From Ignavibacteriota bacterium (GTDB lineage Bacteria > Bacteroidota > Ignavibacteria > Kapaibacteriales > UBA2268), in the NCBI GenBank assembly GCA_016219595.1, contig JACRLY010000122.1:1-36285 (forward strand): a stretch of 36,285 nt of DNA, in the 5' to 3' direction. The notes under the pieces were generated by a model. It saw nothing but the letters and a program-made list of their open reading frames with translations, ran no database searches and was not told the origin of the DNA. Shown in pieces: positions 30,507 to 36,285 of this stretch (position 1 is its first letter; every line of letters begins with the position of its first letter). The position numbers and the translations under genes were made by a program.

Positions 30507-31985
30507 ATGGAAGTACTCGATTTAAAGGAACTGACTAAGCTCCTTGCAGCACCAAAAGTAGAGCCAATAAACAGAAGAAATATATTCTTCAGGAGGCTCT
30601 CGGCAGGTTCGATTCTCTTTTTGATTGATATACTGGTTCTTTCAGTAGCCATGTTTCTATCCCTTTTCTTAAGGGATATAATATGGTCGGGAGAAGTGGA
30701 TATGAGGTATTATGTCAATATAGTACCTGTAATTATTTTCCTCTTTCCGATTGCATTCTACTTCAGGGGTTTATACCCAGCATTCGGAATAGATGTAATC
30801 GATGAATTAAAAAATCTCACCTATAGTATTACAATTGTTTATGCTATTGTAGCCGCAATGAGTTTCCTGCTGAAGGGTTCCTGGGAATATTCAAGATTAG
30901 CTTTTCTACTTTCCTGGCTTTTATCTCTTGCATTAGTACCACTAGGCAGGTCTTCAATAAGAAAGATATGTTCATCAAAATCTTGGTGGGGAATTCCTGT
31001 TTTAGTAATCGGTGCCGGTGAAGCCGGTGAGAAAGTTATAAAATCATTGATGAAACATAAACAAATCGGATTAAGACCTCTTGTTGCTGTAGATGATGAC
31101 ATAAACAGGTGGGGTTATATAGATGGAATCCCGGTTGTTGGAGGACTTGAAACAATACCTGAACTAGCTCACAGGCTGAATGTTGACCATGCTATAATAG
31201 CTATGCCGAAAGTTCCCAGAATCAGACAAAAAGAAATTATTGAAAAATATTCCAAGTATTTTACCCAAACTACTGTTATCCCGGATTTATTTGGTTTAAC
31301 TAGCTTATGGGTTTCAACCAGGGACCTTGGAGGAATTCTAGGATTGGAAGTACAACAGCGGCTTATAAGGAAATCATCAAGAGTAAAGAAAAGGATTTTT
31401 GACATAATTCTGTCTGTTACACTGGGAATGGTAGCTTTACCAATTTGTCTTTTAATTTCAGCTATGATATGGATTGATTCGAAAGGCAAAGTACTTTTCA
31501 GGCAGGAAAGAATGGGACTGGGAGATGGAAGATTTGACATCGTAAAATTCAGAACTATGCATATTGATGCCGAAACAAGGCTATCCCATCTTTTGAAAAA
31601 CGACAACAATCTGAAAGATGAATATGAAGTTTACCATAAATTGAGAAATGACCCGAGACTGACAAGAGTTGGTAAATTTCTTAGGAAGTTCAGCCTCGAT
31701 GAATTACCTCAGTTTATAAATGTTATAAAAGGTGAAATGAGTTTAATCGGACCCCGTGCATATATGCCATGGGAGAAGTATAAAATGAACGGACATGAAG
31801 AAATGATTTTAAACGTAAAACCGGGCATCAGCGGATTGTGGCAGGTTACCGACAGGAATGCATCAAGTTTCGAGGAGAGAAACATTATTGATGTATACTA
31901 CATCCGTAATTGGTCGATGTTCCTCGATTTATATATTTTAGCAAGAACAATTGCAGTAGTGTTTTCAGGAAAAGGTGCTTATTAA
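30507..31985 (+). CDS. Polyprenyl-phosphate sugar-1-phosphate transferase (WbaP/WcaJ type)
   Basis: A 492-residue initiating transferase that moves a hexose-1-phosphate onto undecaprenyl phosphate to start O-antigen, capsule or exopolysaccharide units. Four N-terminal membrane helices lie at ~30-150 (e.g. LFLIDILVLSVAMFLSLFL). A Rossmann-like domain begins at PVLVIGAGEAGEKVIKSL (~165) and contains GYIDGIPVVGG. The catalytic bacterial sugar transferase domain starts with KRIFDIILSVTLGM, then RQERMGLGDGRFDIVKFRTM, NDPRLTRVGKFLRKFSLDEL, NVIKGEMSLIGPR and KPGISGLWQV. The full-length architecture resembles WbaP/WcaJ, not the short PglC form. The sugar (galactose or glucose) cannot be told. The open frame begins at TTG 30504, but ATG 30507 is the natural start. 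A terminator follows, so the gene seems to stand alone without a local glycosyltransferase cluster. Confidence 0.92.
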   Translation: MEVLDLKELTKLLAAPKVEPINRRNIFFRRLSAGSILFLIDILVLSVAMFLSLFLRDIIWSGEVDMRYYVNIVPVIIFLFPIAFYFRGLYPAFGIDVIDELKNLTYSITIVYAIVAAMSFLLKGSWEYSRLAFLLSWLLSLALVPLGRSSIRKICSSKSWWGIPVLVIGAGEAGEKVIKSLMKHKQIGLRPLVAVDDDINRWGYIDGIPVVGGLETIPELAHRLNVDHAIIAMPKVPRIRQKEIIEKYSKYFTQTTVIPDLFGLTSLWVSTRDLGGILGLEVQQRLIRKSSRVKKRIFDIILSVTLGMVALPICLLISAMIWIDSKGKVLFRQERMGLGDGRFDIVKFRTMHIDAETRLSHLLKNDNNLKDEYEVYHKLRNDPRLTRVGKFLRKFSLDELPQFINVIKGEMSLIGPRAYMPWEKYKMNGHEEMILNVKPGISGLWQVTDRNASSFEERNIIDVYYIRNWSMFLDLYILARTIAVVFSGKGAY

Positions 31986-32005
31986 AGTTAAGAAATTTTA
32001 TTATT

Positions 32006-32056
32006 ACCCGAAGAACAATTTACTTCTTATTATTAATTTTGTTTTTCGGGTTTTTT
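32006..32056 (+). terminator. Rho-independent terminator after the sugar transferase gene
   Basis: ACCCGAAGAACAA (32006-32018) pairs with TTGTTTTTCGGGT (32039-32051) over 13 bp with one G-U pair. The loop is 20 nt and T continues to 32056. It lies 20 bp past the transferase stop and immediately before the next gene. Confidence 0.85.
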
Positions 32057-32078
32057 ATTGATGGTTAAAGAAATAATA

Positions 32079-32888
32079 ATGAAAAAAATAATTACAGTTA
32101 TAATAATTTTATATTTTTTATTTATACACTTCAGTTACAACTCATTTGCATTGGAGGGACACTTATTCCCTTCACCTGCAGCAAATATCCTGGAGCCGGG
32201 GATTGGAACAGTATTTGAATTATCAGCAAAGAAATTAAGACTCGACATCGGCACAAGTGTGGATTTAATGGAATTCAATTCAGGAGAGCAAAGTATAATA
32301 AGAATCGGAACAGATTTTTTTACGCTATCCAGATTAAGGTCAGAAGGTAATATGAAATTCCCGGTTGAAACAGCAGACTATTTCTTTGGTGTCAATAGCA
32401 CAACCAAAGGTAAAATCTATGGTTTCGATTATTCTGCAAGACTCAGACTGGCTCACATATCTTCGCATATTGTAGACGGCATGGCTACTGATACAATTTT
32501 AAGATTTACACCTTTCGTTTACAGTAGAGAATTTGCAGAATTGACCGGAGCTATTTCTATTGATAAATTCAGGTTTTATGCCGGTTTAACTTATGTATTT
32601 TCAAGACAGCCCAAATCAACCAATGCCGTTATTCCTCAAATTGGAATAGACTCAAAATTCGGAATAAATTCATATTTGAAAGTTTGTTTAGGATATGACC
32701 TGAGATTGTCAGGCTATGATAATAATTATTTCGGTTCAAATACCGTATTAGCAGGAATAGAAATAATGGTTTCCGGTGAGACAGGAATAATGTTGTTTTT
32801 CAATGCTCACAGCGGTAAAAGCATACATGGAATGTTCTATAAAGAAGATGAATCTTTTTCAGGCATAGGATTCCGGATTGATTTTTAA
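32079..32888 (+). CDS. Outer-membrane beta-barrel-like protein, possibly DUF1207 family
   Basis: A 269-residue exported protein. A clear signal peptide (MKKIITVIIILYFLFIHFSY, cleavage after NSFA) is followed by alternating hydrophobic/polar strands typical of a small barrel, ending in a strand finishing FSGIGFRIDF with terminal phenylalanine. The segment ARLRLAHISSHIVDG with FVYSREF nearby resembles the H-x-SSH-x-GD core of DUF1207 proteins; this is recalled similarity and should be treated as tentative. The open frame extends to a TTG at 32058 and ATG at 32061. I chose ATG 32079 because it gives the best signal peptide and avoids overlap with the terminator. Substrate and role are unknown. 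Its neighbours are an exopolysaccharide-initiating enzyme and ssb. Confidence 0.65.
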   Translation: MKKIITVIIILYFLFIHFSYNSFALEGHLFPSPAANILEPGIGTVFELSAKKLRLDIGTSVDLMEFNSGEQSIIRIGTDFFTLSRLRSEGNMKFPVETADYFFGVNSTTKGKIYGFDYSARLRLAHISSHIVDGMATDTILRFTPFVYSREFAELTGAISIDKFRFYAGLTYVFSRQPKSTNAVIPQIGIDSKFGINSYLKVCLGYDLRLSGYDNNYFGSNTVLAGIEIMVSGETGIMLFFNAHSGKSIHGMFYKEDESFSGIGFRIDF

Positions 32889-32965
32889 AAAAATATTTTT
32901 TTGTATAATTAAGATATTTTAATAACTTTCGGTTTATATTTTTTCAAATCATCATTGGGGTTAAA

Positions 32966-33403
32966 ATGGCATTTAGTTTAAACAGAGTTACATTAATTGG
33001 AAATCTGGGTGCAGACCCTGAATTAAGGTCAACACCTCAGGGTACTCCTGTATGTACGGTTAATATTGCTACAACCGAAAGATACAAGGACAAATCCGGA
33101 GAATGGAAAGATTCCACAGAATGGCACAAAGTAGTTTTTTGGGACAGGTTAGCCGATAATGTATCGAAATACCTAAAAAAAGGAAGTAAGGTCTATGTTG
33201 AAGGCAAATTAAAATATCGCCAGTATGAAAAAGACGGCATTACAAGATATATGACTGAAATTTATGCTCAGTCTATGGTGATGATGACAAAAGAAGGAGA
33301 TGGAGCTTCATCGCAAAGAAGTACAGCCGCCGAACCCGATTCATTCGACGAATCTGCTTTTGCCGATACTTCCTCAACTGGGGATGAAGATATTCCATTT
33401 TAA
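32966..33403 (+). CDS. ssb: Single-stranded DNA-binding protein
   Basis: A 145-residue SSB. The OB-fold (residues 1-~110) opens with SLNRVTLIGNLGADPELRST and contains the aromatic ssDNA-binding positions in EWKDSTEWHKVVFWDRLAD and KGSKVYVEGKLKYRQYE. A short disordered linker (GASSQRSTAAEPD) leads to the acidic tip DEDIPF, which recruits repair and replication partners. All expected elements are present and the length is slightly below E. coli SSB because of the short linker. It is not beside rpsF/rpsR, as it is in many other genomes. Confidence 0.96.
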   Translation: MAFSLNRVTLIGNLGADPELRSTPQGTPVCTVNIATTERYKDKSGEWKDSTEWHKVVFWDRLADNVSKYLKKGSKVYVEGKLKYRQYEKDGITRYMTEIYAQSMVMMTKEGDGASSQRSTAAEPDSFDESAFADTSSTGDEDIPF

Positions 33404-33473
33404 TTACTATTGATGAATTTGTAATCGGAGTATTTGATTAATACTTTATTAAATTTCATTATTCAGAGTAATT

Positions 33474-34193
33474 GTGTATTTAAATAATAGAAACAATCAG
33501 CAGCTTGTTTTGTTCGATATTGACGGAACTATTTTAATTTATAAGAAATATTTTTCCAGGAAAGTTTTTATATCTATTATAAAAGAAGTGTTCGGTAAAG
33601 AGCTTCAAATCTCAATGCTGCCGGGTTTTTCGGGAATGACTGACTTGCAAATTCTGAAAAATATATGTTCAATTATTAATATACCTGAAACCGAATTAAA
33701 TAATAACATCAGAGTTATATGGACTAAACTACTTGCCGAATTTAAAAAACTCAGCAACCCTGATTGCATTGAACTACTGCCCGGAGTGATTGAACTTATT
33801 AACTTACTTAGTGATGACAACAATATTCATCTCGGACTTTTAACCGGAAATTTCAAAGAAAATGCATATCTTAAACTTAGTGTGTTTGACCTTGAAAAAT
33901 ATTTCCCATTTGGTGCCTTTGGATGTGATTCCGACAGCAGAAACAATTTACCTGAAATAGCAATAAAAAGAGCCAATGCATTCTATCATTTTGATAATTT
34001 TTCCACTGATAACACTATAATAATTGGTGATTCACCAATGGACATTGAATGTGCAAAAGCAAATAATATACCGGTCGTTTCTGTTGCTACAGGGGTATTC
34101 TCAGTCAACCAATTGACTGAATATAAACCTGATTTTATTTTTGAAAATTTTTCTGACTACAAAAAAGTTTATGAATCAATAATAAATTTATAA
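33474..34193 (+). CDS. HAD-superfamily hydrolase, phosphoglycolate phosphatase-like
   Basis: A 239-residue HAD phosphatase with a helical cap. Motif I is LVLFDIDGTI with nucleophile D15 and D17; motif II is LGLLTGNFKENAYLKL; motif III/IV is IIIGDSPMDIECAKANNIPV. The cap between them (FSGMTDLQILKNICS) is of the subclass I type found in Gph/PpaX phosphatases. Possible substrates are phosphoglycolate, sugar phosphates or pyrophosphate and cannot be told apart from sequence alone. The start seems to be GTG at 33474, as no ATG lies before motif I. Pyruvate kinase starts seven bases after its stop, so the two are probably one transcription unit, and a metabolite-repair role beside glycolysis is possible. 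Confidence 0.88.
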   Translation: MYLNNRNNQQLVLFDIDGTILIYKKYFSRKVFISIIKEVFGKELQISMLPGFSGMTDLQILKNICSIINIPETELNNNIRVIWTKLLAEFKKLSNPDCIELLPGVIELINLLSDDNNIHLGLLTGNFKENAYLKLSVFDLEKYFPFGAFGCDSDSRNNLPEIAIKRANAFYHFDNFSTDNTIIIGDSPMDIECAKANNIPVVSVATGVFSVNQLTEYKPDFIFENFSDYKKVYESIINL

Positions 34194-34200
34194 TATATAT

Positions 34201-35658
34201 ATGAACACATTGCCAAGAAAAACGAAAATAATTTGTACGATTGGTCCCTCAACTTCTTCAGTTGAAAGCCTCATCAAATTAATCAATACAGGAATGGATG
34301 CCGCAAGAATCAACTTTTCTCACGGCACACAGGAACAGCATGCAAAGACAATTAAAAATATTAAAGCAGCAGCAGAATCAACAGGAAAACCCGTTGCAAT
34401 TCTCCAGGACCTGCAAGGTCCTAAAATCAGAACCGGAAAGGTAATCGACGGTGCTGTCCATCTGAAAGATGATGCTCAATTTGTGATTACAATCGATAAT
34501 ATAGATTTCGGTAACTCAGATAGAGTAGGTACAACCTACAAAGACTTAATCAATGAAGTCAAACCCGGAAATTCGATACTCTTAGATGATGGCTATATAA
34601 TTTTGAATGTGGAAAAAATTACTAAGAATGATATTATTACCAGGGTAATCAAGGGCGGAATGCTGAAAGACAATAAAGGAATAATCGCTCCTGGAGTGTC
34701 GAGTAAGGCTCCTTCGTTGAGTAAAAAAGATATAGACGATTTGAAATTCGGACTTCAAACCGGTGTCGATGCTGTCGGGCTTTCATTCGTGCGTTCCGAA
34801 ACTGATGTCATTGAATTAAAAGCTGCAATGAAAATATTCGGCAGGGTTATTCCTGTCATTTCCAAAATTGAACGGTATGAAGGATATGAGGACATCGAAG
34901 ATATCATTATGGAATCAGATGCAATCATGGTTGCGCGCGGAGACCTCGGGCTTGAGCTTCCTGCAGAAACTGTTCCGGTTCTCCAAAAAGAAATAATCAG
35001 GAAATGCAATTATCACGGTAAACCGGTAATCATAGCAACTCAAATGCTCGAGTCCATGATTGAAAATCCGAGACCAACAAGGGCTGAAGCAAGCGATGTG
35101 GCAAATGCAGTTCTCGACGGAAGCGATTGCGTCATGCTCAGCGGCGAAACCAGTACCGGTAAATACCCCTTTGATGCAGTTGATTATATGAACCGTATAA
35201 TAAGGGTTACTGAAGAAAAATATAACATCGGCTATAGAACCGGGTACATTCCGAATGGAACAGTAGTTCAAAATTTTGAACCTCAGCAGTTAATAGAAGT
35301 CGGAGATGCTCTCGGACGCGCTTCCTGCGTTATTGCCGAGCAAATCAAAGCAGCTGCTATTGTCCCTTTGACAAGTTCAGGCTTCACTGCAAAAAATATA
35401 GCCAAATACAGGCCTAATACTCCTATCGTAGCCCTTACTGAAAATGACCATACCCAGAGACGGCTCAATTCTTTTATATGGGGAATACAAGCCAAGCTTG
35501 TTCCGGCAGATATCCCCCCGGAAGATATATTCAATAAGCTGAAAGATTATTTAATAGGTCTTGATTACATCAAATCAGGTGACTTTGTTGTGTTTGTTGC
35601 AGGATTATCGGCAGGCAGCATTATGCCCGACAATATGCTGAAAGTTTTTCAGATTTAA
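34201..35658 (+). CDS. pyk: Pyruvate kinase
   Basis: A 485-residue pyruvate kinase converting phosphoenolpyruvate and ADP to pyruvate and ATP. N-terminal RKTKIICTIGPSTSS and DAARINFSHGTQEQH, QDLQGPKIRTGKV (substrate and metal site), the B-domain, then GLSFVRSETDV, ISKIERYEGYEDI with the catalytic lysine, MVARGDLGLELP and ATQMLESMIENPRPTRAE, and LSGETSTGKYP. The C-terminal allosteric domain is present (PLTSSGFTAKNIAKYRP, TENDHTQRRL). The length and all motifs are normal. It lies seven bases downstream of the HAD phosphatase gene. It supplies pyruvate, the substrate of NifJ encoded at the other end of the window. Confidence 0.97.
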   Translation: MNTLPRKTKIICTIGPSTSSVESLIKLINTGMDAARINFSHGTQEQHAKTIKNIKAAAESTGKPVAILQDLQGPKIRTGKVIDGAVHLKDDAQFVITIDNIDFGNSDRVGTTYKDLINEVKPGNSILLDDGYIILNVEKITKNDIITRVIKGGMLKDNKGIIAPGVSSKAPSLSKKDIDDLKFGLQTGVDAVGLSFVRSETDVIELKAAMKIFGRVIPVISKIERYEGYEDIEDIIMESDAIMVARGDLGLELPAETVPVLQKEIIRKCNYHGKPVIIATQMLESMIENPRPTRAEASDVANAVLDGSDCVMLSGETSTGKYPFDAVDYMNRIIRVTEEKYNIGYRTGYIPNGTVVQNFEPQQLIEVGDALGRASCVIAEQIKAAAIVPLTSSGFTAKNIAKYRPNTPIVALTENDHTQRRLNSFIWGIQAKLVPADIPPEDIFNKLKDYLIGLDYIKSGDFVVFVAGLSAGSIMPDNMLKVFQI

Positions 35659-35663
35659 TTAGG

Positions 35664-35823
35664 AATTCACAATTAGACTATAGACTGTAGGCTGTAGGTG
35701 TTTAGGTAAGTATTATAAAGCATAACAATTCTATCTCGTAGAGATTATATATTAGTAGAAAAACAGAACAAACAAATTAGATTTCCCGTTAGGGAATAAT
35801 TGTGAATTGTGAATTGTGAATTA
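35664..35823. repeat. Composite repeat with 12-bp terminal inverted repeats and two hairpins
   Basis: The ends are AATTCACAATTA (35664-35675) and the exact complement TAATTGTGAATT (35797-35808), the latter continuing as three tandem TTGTGAA copies (35800-35820). Inside are two perfect hairpins: ATCTC-GTA-GAGAT (35733-35745) and TTCCC-GTTA-GGGAA (35783-35796). A short internal repeat, GACTATAGACTGTAG, lies near the left end. The layout suggests a non-autonomous mobile or dispersed repeat placed right after pyruvate kinase. Confidence 0.55.
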
Positions 35824-35882
35824 TTAATTTTCTAACTATATTTGCTTTCGCTTAACCTTATTATTAATTCTGAAAGTGTAAT

Positions 35883-36026
35883 ATGTCTGCACCAAAAATA
35901 ATTGATATAATTAATATCAAAATTAAAATAAATCAAATCGATTCCACCGACCGCCAAATAGACTCCCTCGTCTATGAACTCTACGCCTTAACAAACGACG
36001 AAATCAAAGTGGTGGAAGGAGTCTGA
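35883..36026 (+). pseudogene. 47-codon ORF resembling the C-terminal tail of a restriction/methyltransferase enzyme
   Basis: The short ORF starts MSAPKIIDIINIKIKINQID, and its end reads STDRQIDSLVYELY followed by ALTNDEIKVVEGV. The pattern ID-x-LVYELY-x-L-T-x-x-E-I-x-x-VE is familiar as the extreme C-terminus of large Eco57I-type or PglX-like restriction-modification methyltransferases and related proteins. An in-frame stop lies just upstream of the ATG, and no methyltransferase domain precedes it, so this is probably a detached remnant. A genuine small protein cannot be ruled out. Base use is noticeably more GC-rich and C-ending (TCC, ACC, CTC, TAC, GCC) than in neighbouring genes, consistent with transfer. 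It lies between the composite repeat and the hairpin/GxxExxY module. Confidence 0.45.
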
Positions 36027-36030
36027 ACCA

Positions 36031-36120
36031 TGATTAAACGGAGAACACGGATTACACTGAAAAAATCAATCAAAAATTTGATTATATTAAATAGAAAAAT
36101 CCGTAAAATCCGGTTAATCA
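36031..36120. repeat. Large imperfect hairpin preceding the GxxExxY gene
   Basis: The arms are 36031-36053 and 36098-36120 (23 nt each, 18 paired). The pairing blocks are TGATTAA, CGGA and ACGGATT. The 44-nt loop itself contains a perfect 7-bp hairpin, AATCAAA-AA-TTTGATT (36068-36083). It begins four bases after the stop of the short ORF and ends 33 bp before the GxxExxY start codon. Confidence 0.65.
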
Positions 36121-36153
36121 GCTAAATCAATGTTCAGACAATTAAGGAATATT

Positions 36154-36285
36154 ATGGAATTAAAATACTCTGAGATAACTGGTAAGATAATTGGGGCAGC
36201 TATTGAGGTTCACAAAACCCTTGGAAATGGCTTTCAGGAAGTGATTTATCAAAGAGCATTGGAATTGGAATTTAGGGAAAAGGGT
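36154..36285 (+). CDS. GxxExxY family protein, N-terminal part (cut by window end)
   Basis: Forty-four codons are visible: MELKYSEITGKIIGAAIEVH, then KTLGNGFQEVIYQRALELE and FREKG. The G-x-GFQEVIY segment is the GxxExxY motif and VHKTLGNGF its usual context. This family is related to PD-(D/E)XK nucleases; complete members are about 120-140 residues, so most of the gene lies beyond the window. The biological role is not established. It often occurs in several copies per genome in variable regions, which fits the repeat-rich surroundings here. No Shine-Dalgarno is evident; AAGGAATATT precedes the ATG. Confidence 0.85.
   Translation, partial: MELKYSEITGKIIGAAIEVHKTLGNGFQEVIYQRALELEFREKG

Overview
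The window is an AT-rich stretch of a Gram-negative chromosome. It most likely comes from the Bacteroidota/Ignavibacteriota/Kapabacteria (FCB) side of the tree. The main clues are a fused LpxC-FabZ protein followed by LpxA, two proteins with type IX secretion (T9SS) sorting tails (a C25 peptidase resembling PorU2 and a 14-blade propeller protein), a transketolase split into two subunits, lysine 6-transaminase, TAnnTTTG-type promoter boxes, and Shine-Dalgarno sequences that are strong at some genes and absent at others. The assignment is by gene content only; no rRNA or tRNA gene was seen.

Left block (1-6867, all minus strand). Read in the direction of transcription it runs: a three-helix membrane protein, menG/ubiE (overlapping it by 8 bp), a ferritin-like diiron protein, then a separately promoted group of nifJ (pyruvate:ferredoxin oxidoreductase), a NifJ-associated dihydroorotate-dehydrogenase-like flavoprotein, and the first 69 codons of korA (2-oxoglutarate:ferredoxin oxidoreductase alpha). 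This is ferredoxin-linked oxoacid metabolism with quinone synthesis and a likely oxidative-stress protein. The nifJ upstream region carries five copies of a G(G/A)TTACA half-site around a promoter-like box.

Central block (7038-13825, plus strand). It holds transketolase N subunit, a secreted protein of unknown function, a MITE-like palindromic repeat, transketolase C subunit, an exported Memo-AMMECR1 (AmmeMemoRadiSam B-A) fusion, a CCA-adding/poly(A) polymerase family enzyme with an HD domain, and a lone MlaF-type ABC ATPase. Two minus-strand genes follow: the T9SS-exported double propeller protein and lysine 6-transaminase.

Right block (18885-35658, plus strand). It holds an unrecognised 445-residue membrane/coiled-coil protein closed by a strong terminator, the PorU2-like C25 peptidase, a FadL-family porin with terminator, lpxC-fabZ and lpxA, a WbaP/WcaJ-type sugar-phosphate transferase that starts exopolysaccharide or O-antigen units, a possible DUF1207-type outer-membrane protein, ssb, a HAD phosphatase and pyruvate kinase. 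The theme is envelope and surface biogenesis, followed by housekeeping.

Right edge (35659-36285). This is accessory-looking DNA: a composite repeat with 12-bp terminal inverted repeats and two internal hairpins, a 47-codon ORF resembling the detached C-terminal tail of a restriction/methyltransferase enzyme, a large imperfect hairpin, and the start of a GxxExxY-family gene cut by the window end.

No CRISPR array, prophage or intact transposase was found, and no clear multi-gene novel system. The best leads are the exported Memo-AMMECR1 fusion, the orphan membrane protein at 18885, the repeated operator upstream of nifJ, the paired dyads before the sugar transferase, and the hairpin/GxxExxY module at the right edge.
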